Shown one piece after another: positions 1 to 9,277 of a stretch of 21,853 nt of DNA. The position numbers were made by a program, and so were the translations under genes. Under the pieces are notes generated by a model that worked only from the letters and a program-made list of their open reading frames with translations, had not been told where the DNA came from and did no database searches. The stretch is from Apostichopus californicus (Eukaryota; Echinodermata; Holothuroidea; Aspidochirotida; Stichopodidae): the NCBI GenBank assembly GCA_020650975.1, contig JAIPMN010002875.1, forward strand, positions 1-21,853, read 5' to 3'. Numbering within the stretch: the first letter of the stretch is position 1; every line of letters begins with the position of its first letter.

Positions 1-1488
1 CTGTACCTGCAGCTAATTTAAAATTAAAGAGACTCATCAACAGCCTGGAAAATGGATTGCAAATATCATTATATTAAAAATATCCTTGTCTGTAATACGG
101 CTGGTTCACGAAATGGAATATTTTTGTCTTCACTGCTTGAATACAGCATGCTATTTCTATTATTGATCATATTGTAGCAAATACATGACTTTGTGGGGTT
201 TTCCTTCTCTTTGCAGTTTTTCTTCTGTCCTAGTCTCTTTCTTGTCCACAATCTGTCAATACCTTTGTTGAATTGAAGCTTCTTTGTTTATGTTTTGTCT
301 GTTTTTTTTACTTTGTGGTCACTAGACCATTAACAGTAGTTCTGTTTTCTAGTGTTTTGTTTTATATTTTGCTATTTTCTATACTGTGTTTTAGGCTTTC
401 TTCTGTACGATAAGATGAGAAATAATATGAATTGAACTGAATTATCACGCATAGCTACAGTATATATTTTACAGAGCTTGAAATATGCATTTGGGGATAA
501 AATGTAGAAACTGTATTTGTTTAGCACATCAGTACATACAGTCACCTTTAAAATTGGTAATATCTTAAAGTAGAAACTAACTTAACCATCATCATTGTTC
601 TATGTGATGGCATGCATTCTTGCATGTATGTGTGTGTACATGTATGTTTGTATGTATGGCTTACTGTAATGAAAGGTTGAAAGACTCCAATATGGGCTTT
701 ATACTGGCTTCCTGTAAACTTCAATTATCAACTTTGAATACTTTTTTAACTGCTGCACAGTCCTTACATTAATAAGTTTGAAAGTTTGCTTCGTGCTCGT
801 CTGAAGTTCTTAAAATGACCAAGAAAGGGAAGAATGAATCCAAGTTGCTTCCTTGCTCAGTTTGTATAGTGACTGGCACAGTTCAGTTAACAGTCCACTT
901 ATTGAAGAATACATAATGTGGTTATCTATGGCATACTGGCCATGCAATTAAACTTTACTGGCCTATTGTTGCAGACCATCTCATTTCAGGTACAGTGTCT
1001 TCTTTGCCCTGATACAGCCAGTTTATGTGTGACTTACAAACCTATGACTGCTCAGTATCCATAGAATAGTTAAAATTCATTAGTCAATAGAATCTCTGCA
1101 CCATGTTGTACCCTACTGAATTTGCACTTTGCATATTTGTGATGTCATCAAATTATTAAGAAACATAGACTGCTTAAACAGACTGAAGAAATATATGCTC
1201 TTTCAGCTGAAGCAAATAAAATCCTGCTAAATTTATTCACTCGATCAGGTATGAAAAGGTTAAACATTCTTATAGAGATAAGCGTACATGTACATTAATT
1301 CAGACTAACAGTTTACCAAACAGAAACAAGATTGCGTTGTCATGGCAATCCTATGCCTGCATGAATATTCTTGAAATGTAACAAGAGCTAAACATTGTTT
1401 GTCAGGTATATGATAAATTCATACCAGAGATTTGCCTAAAAGTGACTTATCCCATTCTTCATATTTTCAGCAATACTGTTGAATTATT
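1..1488. other. No recognised gene
   Basis: AT-rich sequence with no exon I can identify on either strand. It may be a THG1L intron or upstream flank: the family's N-terminal exons were looked for (DGR-x-FH, GQSDE and KRR-x-SK type motifs) and not found here or in 1871-4707. Confidence 0.5.
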
Positions 1489-1870
1489 ATATTGTAATGC
1501 TGTCACTCTAAAGTTGTGATGCAATGAGAGTTCTGTGTGGACAGTGTGAAACCATTGTGGTAGTTTAAATCCCCTTGGAATTATATAGGGTTTATCTCTC
1601 CTGGCATTAAGTAAACCAGTTTTAATTGTTGGCAGATTATAGCTTTTGGGGCTGCTTCTATGGATAGGCATGTGGTATCAGGCTTATCCTGGGATTGTGA
1701 TGTAACACATGTAAAGGAGTACAATTGCTTGGGGATAGTAGGAATGCACTGTAGTATTTGTGTATTATGTCTTAAGCTAAGTTGTAGGGTAAAGTTCATC
1801 ATTTGTATACATGTGGTATTTCCACGTATTGTTAAGGGATTTATATAAAATGCATTACCTGGGAGGACAA
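1489..1870 (-). repeat. Interspersed element copy 1 with a 152-codon minus-strand open frame
   Basis: This block recurs at 3325-3718 in the same orientation. Both share long near-identical runs, for example the stretch from GGCATTAAGTAAACCAGTT through GGCTTATCCTGGGATTGTGATGTAACACATG and the stretch from GGAGTACAATTG through CATTACCTGGGAGG. Copy 1 has ~35 bp (GTGTGAAACCATTGTGG...) absent from copy 2. On the minus strand a frame of 152 codons (1581-2039) crosses the element into the first unit of the adjacent tandem array; I do not recognise its product (it includes LIFATKCRDRVLILCHFTTI) and no domain is evident. It could be a decayed transposon frame. The strand given follows that frame. Confidence 0.75.
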
Positions 1871-1984
1871 TTAAAGCATACTTTGTGCCTTTAAGTATAG
1901 TTGTAAAGTGGCATAAAATCAGGACCCTATCTCGACATTTTGTTGCAAATATTAACAGACCTCTGCCTTGAGGATCAGTGTTTG

Positions 1985-2795
1985 ATTGTGATTTAGCACC
2001 TGAATAAAGTCTGTTTCTCCATTGGTAGTTACAATGCACTAACAGAAATACTCACATTAAAGACTAGAATTAATTAAATTACCTTATATTGTTGATTAGC
2101 ACCTGAATAAAGTCTGTTCCTCCATTGGTGGTTATGCACTAGCAGAAATACTCACATTAAAGAGTAGAATTAATTAAATTACCTTGTCTTGTCGATTAGC
2201 ACCTGAATAAAGTCTGTTGCTCCATTGGTGGTTATGTACTAGCAGAAATACTCACATTAAAGACTAGAATTAATTAAATTACCTTATATTGTTGATTAGC
2301 ACCTGAATAAAGTCTGTTGCTCCATTGGTGGTTATGCACTAGCAGAAATACTCACATTAAAGACTAGAATTAATTGAATTACCTTGTCTTGTCGATTAGC
2401 ACCTGAATAAAGTCTGTTGCTCCATTGGTGGTTATGCACTAGCAGAAATACTCACATTAAAGACTAGAATTAATTAAATTACCTTTGTCTTGTCGATTAG
2501 CACCTGAATAAAGTCTGTTGCTCCATTGGTGGTTATGCACCAGCAGAAATACTCACATTAAAGACTAGAATTAATTAAATTACCTTGTCTTGTCGATTAG
2601 CACCTGAATAAACTCTGTTGCTCCATTGGTGGTTATGTACTAGCAGAAATACTCACATTAAGGACTAGAATTAATTAAATTACCTTGTCTTGTTGATTAG
2701 CACCTGAATAAAGTCTGTTCCTCCATTGGTAGTTATGCACTAGCAGAAATACTCACATTAAAGACTAGAATTAATTAAATTACCTTGTCTTGTAT
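1985..2795. repeat. Tandem array, 8 units of ~100 bp
   Basis: The landmark GCACCTGAATAAAGTCTGTT (one unit has AACTCTGTT) recurs at 1996, 2099, 2199, 2299, 2399, 2500, 2600 and 2700, giving periods of 103, 100, 100, 100, 101, 100 and 100 bp. Units differ by a few substitutions; some alternate in pairs between TTATATTGTTGATTAGC and TTGTCTTGTCGATTAGC, hinting at higher-order duplication. The first unit continues into the element at 1489-1870, so the array probably grew from that element's edge. There are no unique spacers, so it is a satellite and not CRISPR. Confidence 0.95.
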
Positions 2796-3324
2796 TAGAT
2801 ACTGCTGGCTTGTTATCTGCCAGCCTCATGAAGATTCTTGACTACAGGGATTGAGAAGACCATTTTCCTTTTAAGGGAATTTATTTATTTATATAATCTT
2901 GTGACCTACTTTCTGTCAGTGATAATTGAGATTAAATTATGTAAGATACAGCTACGTAGGTATCCAATTAATTCTTAAAAAAATATGACCTTTTCCGTAA
3001 CCGTGTTATTTTAAAATTTTGTCTGACATGACTACTGCTGGAGAAAAAAAGCTGGCATATCAGCCTCTCCAGTCACAGGAAAAACACACTTCAGGAAGTC
3101 ACCAGGAGAACCACAGTAGTTATTACAAGCTTAGAGTAGAAAGCTGTAAATATTGATGGAGGATACAATGTAAACAAAAGCAACTACTTTTAGTTTGTTA
3201 GGCTGTCATAGCAGCTATTGACTGTATAACAGTATTTTTGCACAGATTGACTAGTGGAGATAATTTAGTTCACCATCTTTTACTCTGTAGGAAAGTGTAT
3301 GATTATTGTAGTAGTCACTAAATA
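2796..3324. other. No recognised gene between tandem array and element copy 2
   Basis: Nothing beyond AT-rich sequence and a short run AAAAACACACTTCAGGAAGT. No exon signal supported by homology. Confidence 0.4.
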
Positions 3325-3718
3325 ATATTGTAACACTGTTACTGTAAAGTTGTGGAGCAATGGGAGTTCTGTGTGAACGGAATTATATAGGGGTTATCTC
3401 TCTTGGCATTAAGTAAACCAGTTGTAATTGTTGGCAGATTATGGCTTTTGGGGCTGCTTCTATTGATCGGCATATATGGTATTAGGCTTATCCTGGGATT
3501 GTGATGTAACACATGTGATATTTTCTAGGGATACTCATGTGATCACATTCATCTCTGTAAAGGAGTACAATTGTTTGGGGATGGTAGTAATGCACTGTAG
3601 TATTTGTGTATTATGTCTTAAGCTAAGTTGTAGGGTTAAGTTCATCATTTGTATACATGTGGTATTTCCACGTATTGTTAAGGGATTTATATAAAATGCA
3701 TTACCTGGGAGGGACAAG
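3325..3718 (-). repeat. Interspersed element copy 2
   Basis: The second copy of the 1489-1870 element. Relative to copy 1 it lacks ~35 bp near its left part and carries an extra ~42-46 bp (GATATTTTCTAGGGATACTC...CATCTCTG) after TAACACATG, which interrupts the minus-strand frame seen in copy 1 and leaves 60 codons (3535-3717). Which state is ancestral cannot be told from two copies. Confidence 0.75.
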
Positions 3719-4229
3719 GCAGTCTAATCTGGTTGCTGTTTTATTTTCAATATATCGCTGTTAAAAATACCATCACCTCTCTGGATTTATTTTGTGTACA
3801 TCTTCATTCTCTGGCCAATTACAATACAACATCTTAGGCCATGAACCCTGAATGCTGGTCGGCCCTACTCACAGATTAAAGTGTTACAATATATTCAAAA
3901 ATTATGGTACTCGAATTACTTGAAATATGTCACTTGCTTATGACTCACCTGTCAACTCATGATGTAAAGTAACATAGAACTGTTGAATATGTGTAATGAT
4001 CCTCCAAGGGAAAATCGGATTGGTTTCATTGTTACTTCCTGTCATGCCTCACAAGATTCGTCTGTGACGTTAATAGTGGCTCTTTGCAATCAAAATTGAA
4101 AATTGTGTCACTTATGACCTGATGAATGCGTCTGTGTAAACTGCTTGCCCAAGTAAAATTCCATTTCAATTAATTTGCTCCCAAGGTATTCAGGTATGTT
4201 GTGTATTGAACTGTCTTCCAATTATTACC

Positions 4230-4330
4230 ATAAAGGTTTGATAGAGGTCAAATTTGATATGTCAATAGGAAGCAAAATATGAAAACCTTGTAAACAAAAT
4301 AACTCATAAATTCCAGAATTGATGCATCTC
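4230..4330 (+). repeat. Fragment of the GGTCA-rich dispersed repeat upstream of THG1L exons
   Basis: Contains AGAGGTCAAATTTGATATGT and GAAAACCTTGTAAACAAAAT followed by AACTCATAAATTCCAGAATT, corresponding to the TTGTAAACACAATAACTCAAGAATGG part of other copies. Confidence 0.4.
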
Positions 4331-4707
4331 ATTCCCAGAATCTAGAAATAACCCCACAAATTCAACAAACAATGGCACTACCTGACCTACATCTGAATTC
4401 TGGAATTTAATCTGTACTTTTTTAATGAATCTGTGCGATAATCCTTCGTAGCAGTTGTGATTTCAACGAATCTCATTTGGTTTCTGATGAATTGATGGTT
4501 GACTGTGATAAAGTATAATTGACATAATAAAGAGTGGTTGATATCTCTTCGCAATGAAAACAGTATTTAGTACAGTGCAAAGTGTTGTGTGTACTGTAAA
4601 ATGGTATGCCAAAACCATCTATGTAAAGTATTTTGGGATCACAGTGTCAAACTGAAGGTGTTAAGAAACTATTCTCATATGGTTTGTTTCATCTTTTTCA
4701 CCTCCAG

Positions 4708-4877
4708 TAAGCTGATGAGTAATATGGTATCTCTCTTCTCATCCTCCTATGTGTACCATTGGAAGGAATTCTTTGGTGATGTCCCATTGTTGTATCCTCC
4801 AGCATTTGATGGAAGAGTGGTTTTGTACCCGAGTGACCAGAACATGCGTGACTATCTAAGCTGGAGACAAGCAGATT
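4708..4877 (+). CDS. THG1L: THG1L exon (first of four in window): middle of tRNA-His guanylyltransferase
   Basis: THG1L adds a guanosine to the 5' end (position -1) of tRNA-His, the identity element for histidyl-tRNA synthetase, by a 3'-to-5' polymerase-like reaction. The exon follows a pyrimidine-rich acceptor ending CCTCCAG and stops at a GTAAGT donor. It starts in phase 2 (the T completes a split codon) and ends in phase 1. It encodes KLMSNMV, then [11 protein letters not shown], then the signature [20 protein letters not shown] and RQAD, matching family order and spacing. The N-terminal part of the family, with the metal-binding aspartates and the DGR-x-FH region, is not in this exon and I could not find it in positions 1-4707, so the gene is partial here. 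Identity is seen directly from motif order; function comes from the family. Confidence 0.93.
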
Positions 4878-5199
4878 GTAAGTTTTAACAACTCATACAG
4901 CTGGGTCTCTTGCAAAAGACTGGAAATCCTTTATTATTGGGCAGAATGCAGAAAAGTTATTCCTAAATTCAGGCAAGAGTTTTCTAACTCTGAAAATATT
5001 TATGTTGGCCCCTGTGAGGTTACTCATGGTGGCTGTTGATTCCATTTTCATGCGTTGCTATCAAACATACAATATATTGTAAAAGTAAATATTCACACAG
5101 GCTTCTCATACATCAATCATAGAAAAAGTTAGTGTCCAATTTAACTCCAAAAAATTAAGGTTGGATTCACTGCATACTCCGTATGATTTTAGTGAGTGC

Positions 5200-5340
5200 A
5201 TAAAAGGTCAAAGGTAATTTCACAATTGACATCGGCAGAGGTCAAAGTCTGGTAACCTTTTAAACAAAGTAATTAAAAAAGTTCTGCTGTGGAGCTCAAA
5301 AACTAAAACTAGGATGAACTTCACACTTGGTATGTGGATC
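5200..5340 (+). repeat. Single copy of the GGTCA-rich dispersed repeat in a THG1L intron
   Basis: Contains AAAAGGTCAAAGGTAATTTC, AGAGGTCAAAGTCTGGTAAC, CTTTTAAACAAAGTAATT and TAGGATGAACTTCACACTTG in the same order as units at 13080-13830. Confidence 0.55.
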
Positions 5341-5833
5341 AGCTAGTTGCCAACTTATTAGGTACTGTAAGAACTGTACTGAGCTTAAATTAAAGGTTCT
5401 CATATACTGTTATATGTGGCAAGAAATCACTAAGCCTGCAGGCTCTCTTATTTTACATTGTAACCCTACGTTCAAATTGGATCACATCTTTATCAATTGT
5501 GTTTGTTTCTTCCTTCTTTTGATGGCTTCCAAGCCTATCACATAATGAAACTCCAGGACAAGGTCTATGTTCCATATCCTCTACCTGATAATGTTGGGAA
5601 ACCTAATCTGACAACAGCTTAATACAAAGGGCAAATGTATGTGCCAGATTTTATTGCTAATAGTAGTTTCTTAATTTTTCTACCTTTAATACTCTATACA
5701 GAATTTCATATCAGTCACCACAGAGTTGATAGGCTTCATAGTTTTGCACATTAATATCTGTTGAAGTCTTGCCTCAAGAGTAAAATAGGATGTACTGATT
5801 TAACAGATAATTACTCTGTCACTTTCTTTCAAG

Positions 5834-5922
5834 GTCACATAAACAATCTGTATAATACCTGTTTCTGGAGTCTAGTTCAAGATGGAGGATGCTCTCCTAA
5901 ACAGGCAGAGGAACAGCTCAGG
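5834..5922 (+). CDS. THG1L: THG1L exon: HINNLYN motif
   Basis: An 89-nt exon between an acceptor (TTTCTTTCAAG) and a GTGAGT donor. Two bases complete the split Cys codon, then 29 codons follow, ending in phase 0. It carries HINNLYNTCFWSLVQ, the highly conserved Thg1 block that follows the SWRQADC segment, then a stretch ending AEEQLR. Phase joins exactly to the exons on either side, which strongly supports this splice model. The intron before it is ~0.96 kb. Confidence 0.93.
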
Positions 5923-5989
5923 GTGAGTTTATGCTACATGATAACAATAGACTATGTGGTGAATGAGGAATATGTGACCTAACAATTGG

Positions 5990-6385
5990 GTGTTGGGAGG
6001 ATCTGCGAAATGTGTGACAGGTGGGCAGGCTTGCCTTGGATTGGTGAAACATTTCACGGGATGTTCAGGCTTGTATGGAAAGATCTGTTAAAACATGTAA
6101 CTGGATCGCCAGGATTGTTTGGAAGGATCAGTGAAATATTTAACAGGTCAGTAGGCTTGTCTGGAAGGATCAGTGACAAATTTGACAGGTGGATAGGCTT
6201 GTTTGAGAGGATCAGTGACATATTTGACTGGATGGCAGGCTTGTTTGAGAGGATCAGTGACATGTGTGACTGGATGGCAGGCTTGTTTGAGAGGATCAGT
6301 GACATATTTTGACAGGCTGGTTTGGGTGGATCAGTGAAATATCTTACCTGATCTGCTGGCTTGTTTGTGAGGGTCTGTGAAATAT
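5990..6385. repeat. 42-bp minisatellite in a THG1L intron (~9 units)
   Basis: The landmark GGCTTGTTTGAGAGGATCAG and variants recur every ~42 bp across the block; the three units near 6195-6300 are nearly identical and the outer ones are diverged. Because 42 is a multiple of three, open frames run through on both strands (period 14 residues, for example RISDIFDWMAGLFE), but they have no start context, no homology and lie between two well-defined THG1L exons, so they are not genes. Confidence 0.9.
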
Positions 6386-6778
6386 GTGGTGGTTCTTTTA
6401 TCCATGTTTAGAATTTGATACAGTCATCACCACTCTTGCCTGGTGTTGCACTGTTAGGGACAAATTACAAGTTAACATGATTCTCTTGGTAACACAACTC
6501 TCTTTAATTTATTGGATGACTTGTTAGGCTACAGATTAGGTTATGTTTCACATTCAGTTACGTAGAAATGTTGTAACAACAAGAGGCATTTGGACAGGAC
6601 GCCCTGAATAGGGTCCTCCCCCCCCTACACACACAAACACACATAACTGTTTTATGTTTGCATATAACTTTTGACTTGCAAAGGTGTGGAAGGCTTTCCT
6701 TGCTGCTCCCACCCACTACCCCTCCACATCTCCTTTCCCCATTAATCACTATTGAAGATCTTTGTCTTTAATTTGTAG

Positions 6779-6886
6779 GGAACATTTTCTAGCGACAAGA
6801 ATGAATTGCTCTTCTCTCAATTTGAGATCAACTACAACAGTTTATCAGAGATGTACAGGAAAGGCTCTGTTCTGATTTGGGAATTG
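6779..6886 (+). CDS. THG1L: THG1L exon: [11 protein letters not shown]...[11 protein letters not shown] block
   Basis: A 108-nt, 36-codon, phase 0 exon after an acceptor TTAATTTGTAG. It encodes [35 protein letters not shown], the typical C-terminal part of the Thg1 C-domain where a G-T-L/F-S-x-x-KNE segment leads to YRKGS-x-L-x-W. The donor was placed at GTGCGT because it lets the next exon continue Val-Glu-Asp as in the family; a second GT four bases downstream (GTAAAA) would break the frame with the next exon. The intron just upstream contains the 42-bp minisatellite. Confidence 0.92.
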
Positions 6887-7582
6887 GTGCGTAAAATTGT
6901 TATTGTAAAACCCAAGTATTCATTTTCTGTTAATATAATCTTCTGTTTGTGCAATGTAGTCATTCCCTTTGTCTACTGAGGCAAAGAAGGAAAGGATCCA
7001 ATAAGTGTTGTATTCTGTATTTGTAAATGGTAAACATCCCAATAGTATTGAAAGAGTTGCAGGTATACACAGTTGTATTAAGAATGCTAGTGACTGGTCA
7101 AAGTGTTAAATGTTAACAGTGTTTCTCAGCCAAACGACAGCCAAAAAGTCATATTTATACCATTTCTCTGAAATCAAGGGATTATTGACAGTAAATAGAG
7201 GGTGGTAGGACATTGCAGTATAATGATGTCATAACTCAGTAAAAAGTTTGGATGATATCAGCACTGTGCCACAACCTTATTAAACCTTGATGATGACGAC
7301 AGCGATGAGGGTGATGATGGTAGTGATGATGTAGTGAGCATGCTGATGATTGTTGTGAAAGTAGTGATGATTGTAAGGAAGATAAAGTGTGTTTCTATGA
7401 AAACACTGAGACTGTGGATCATGAGTTGCCCAAGCTTGCTGTGACCAAAAGCTGTTTAAAGATCAAATAAAACCAGGATGCAAATCAAGTATTGTATTGT
7501 AACTGTATAGTTTAAAAGGATTTATTCAGAACCTCCTATTGCAATCTTTGAGTCAAGTCTAAATCTTTGTTATCTCTTGCAG

Positions 7583-7732
7583 GTAGAAGACATATCCCAT
7601 AAAGACCAGAGTGCTAAAGGAAATGAAGGGTCAAAGGTCATTCGAAAAAGACGCAAAGTGAAATGCTTGCATATTGATGTAATTAGGGACACATTTTGGA
7701 ATGACCATCCTGAAATATTGTCAGTAACATGA
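7583..7732 (+). CDS. THG1L: THG1L last coding exon with stop
   Basis: A 50-codon exon after the acceptor TATCTCTTGCAG, ending with TGA at 7730-7732. It starts VEDIS, has a lysine/arginine-rich low-conservation linker (KVIRKRRKVK), then CLHIDVIRDTFWNDHPEIL, matching the conserved end of animal THG1L (the H-x-D-I-I-x-D-x-FW-x-x-HPEIL type ending). The four exons in the window make about 173 residues, the C-terminal ~60 percent of a ~270-300 aa protein. The linker DNA includes GGGTCAAAGGTCA, resembling the dispersed repeat found in the introns (see findings). Confidence 0.93.
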   Translation, partial: VEDISHKDQSAKGNEGSKVIRKRRKVKCLHIDVIRDTFWNDHPEILSVT

Positions 7733-7739
7733 AGACTAT

Positions 7740-8300
7740 TCTGACGCATTGATTTCTGAGCATAACAAAGACAGGAAGAAATGGTGCCCTCTGAGCCAAG
7801 GGTGAGAATGAGTATAGCGAGGCTGAATGGAACAGTGCCCTCAGTATGCCATGAGGCTGTACCTCTGCATAGCTAACATTAGTTGAAACAGTGCCCACTG
7901 TGTGAGGGTGTGCTTAACCATATCTATGGTTGGATGAAACAGTATGTGCCATCTGTGTCAGGGTGAACAGTGTCCTCTGTGTGAGGATATGCCTGAGCTA
8001 ACATTAGAGGATATAGTGACCTCTATTTGAGGTTATATCTGAGTAAAGCTAAGGCTGGATGCATGGAAAGGTGCATCTGTGTGGGGGTGTGCCTGAGCTA
8101 ACATTAAATGAAACAGTGCCCTTTGTAATAGGTTGTGCCAGAGTTTATCTAAGGTTGGATGATAAAGTGCCCTCTATTCGAGGGTGTCTGAGTACAGCAA
8201 AGGCTGAATGGAAAGATGCCCTCTGGTTGGGGATGTGCCTGTGCTAACATTAGATGTGCGCTCTGTAAATGGTTGTGCCTGAGCTAACATGGGAAGGAGA
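7740..8300. repeat. Degenerate ~45-60 bp tandem repeat after the THG1L stop
   Basis: Recurring words are GAGCTAACATTAG (7870, 7993, 8095, 8239, 8281), GGATGAAACAGTGCCCTCTGTG variants and TGAGGGTGTGCC variants. Units are uneven and mutated, roughly ten in all. The block begins within ~50 bp of the THG1L stop codon and lies before the first AATAAA, so it is probably transcribed as 3' UTR. Confidence 0.75.
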
Positions 8301-8423
8301 GGAACTATTTTTGTCATATTCATGTGATATGTAATGTTTATATTTGATTCAAGACTTTGAATTGCTGTCTTTTGATCTAATGCAGTATATTTCAAAAAGT
8401 ATAGCTCAAGGTCACAATGAATG

Positions 8424-8633
8424 AATAAATATATTGGTCAGTCTATTATCTTCTTGCTTTGTGTCCTTATTCCTTAACAGTTTGTAATCTCAGGAGGAAG
8501 CTAGCACTAACCATTTTGGATTGCGTTTTGTAGCTCTCACCTGGTTCTCAGATTTGTTGAAAGGCTGAAATTGTGAATATATATTCATATGAGACCCGCT
8601 TATATTTCCTGTTGTTATAAATGATGAAATAAA
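8424..8633 (+). terminator. Candidate THG1L polyadenylation signals (AATAAA at 8424-8429 and 8628-8633)
   Basis: These are the first canonical AATAAA hexamers on the + strand after the THG1L stop codon, about 0.7 and 0.9 kb downstream. If used, the 3' UTR would contain the degenerate repeat at about 7740-8300. No transcript evidence is available. Confidence 0.35.
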
Positions 8634-9073
8634 GTGTTTCATACTCTTACTACATTTGACATTTGACAAAACCACAATAAGAGATCTTTGGTTAAAAGTA
8701 GTAGAAATACCTTTAATTAGATTTATACCACAACTTCTTCAACAGTTGTATGTATGTATTTTAGATCCTCGTGCATGCAGGAACTCGCAAAGAAGCCTCA
8801 TTGGCTTATCAAAGCCGCAAGCTGACCGAAGTCAGTCTCTTACATTCATATTTTAACAGTTGATGTGAAAAGATAGCCTGACAAGTTTGAATTTCACAAA
8901 TTGTATAACTTATTAAATCTTTCAACACTACCTATAATGTCTATCATTTGTGACGGATTTGTGATTTAATTTAACTTAAAAAACGTGGACAATGTTCAGA
9001 TAAAAATCCGCTGAATACAGAGCGTACGTTGGTACTGCCGCCTTGCATGCTACACAGTGTTGTGAATTTTAAT

Positions 9074-9103
9074 ATGAATTTAGCCTTTCGTGGACACCGC
9101 TAA
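9074..9103 (+). promoter_or_regulatory. Possible upstream ORF in the MRPL43 5' leader (9 codons)
   Basis: ATG at 9074 opens a nine-codon frame (MNLAFRGHR) ending TAA at 9101-9103, 40 bp before the MRPL43 start and in another frame. It matters only if transcription starts upstream of 9074, which the sequence does not show; no clear TATA box or initiator was seen. Confidence 0.25.
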
Positions 9104-9143
9104 CTCCGAATCGACGCTATTTCACAATCACCGGAGGTCAGAA

Positions 9144-9277
9144 ATGGGCAGCACACGAGAAATCACATCAAAGTTCCTTAACAGCGTCCTGCATAATGGA
9201 GTTGGTCGCTATGTTTGTCAACTCCAAAGGATAACACTGCAATTTTGTAAGAAACATCAACTTAGTAGAGGAATGCG
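9144..9277 (+). CDS. MRPL43: MRPL43 exon 1: mitochondrial large ribosomal subunit protein mL43
   Basis: mL43 is a component of the mitoribosome large subunit and has a thioredoxin-like fold (L51/S25/CI-B8 domain). The exon starts at ATG 9144 (context CAGAAATGG) and encodes MGSTREITSKFLNSVLHNGV, GRYVCQLQRITLQFCKKHQL and SRGM, matching the family N terminus in which S-x-FL-x-SVLHNG-x-GRYV-x-QLQR is diagnostic. It ends before GTAAGT in phase 2. An in-frame TAG lies at 9081-9083 and no other in-frame ATG sits between it and 9144, so the start is well fixed. A short upstream reading frame (9074-9103) precedes it. The gene is complete: exons of 134, 110 and 341 nt give 194 residues. Confidence 0.96.

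Larger units (their letters stand above)
7733..9143 (+). promoter_or_regulatory. THG1L-MRPL43 intergenic region
   Basis: Holds the degenerate repeat, two AATAAA signals and, in its last ~200 bp (from about 8960), a locally higher-GC stretch with CGTACG and CCGCCTTG that probably includes the MRPL43 promoter and leader. No TATA box recognised. 8640-8950 shows no gene. Confidence 0.4.

Noticed and set aside
1985-2795. CRISPR-like array
   Set aside because: Units are contiguous 100-bp repeats without unique spacers, in an intron-bearing animal genome.
1489-3718. LTR retrotransposon with the two 0.38-kb copies as LTRs
   Set aside because: No primer-binding site or polypurine tract was recognised, ends lack clear TG..CA, and the interior is satellite; left only as an open possibility.
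4589-4707. Upstream part of the open frame before the first THG1L exon
   Set aside because: A polypyrimidine tract and CCTCCAG acceptor mark the exon start at 4708; the upstream residues do not match the family.
6054-6305. 83-codon minus-strand frame with 14-residue repeats
   Set aside because: A product of the 42-bp minisatellite whose period is a multiple of three.
9090-9143. Upstream extension of MRPL43 beginning at a GTG codon
   Set aside because: No in-frame ATG there; the family starts at the position of ATG 9144 and there is a stop at 9081.
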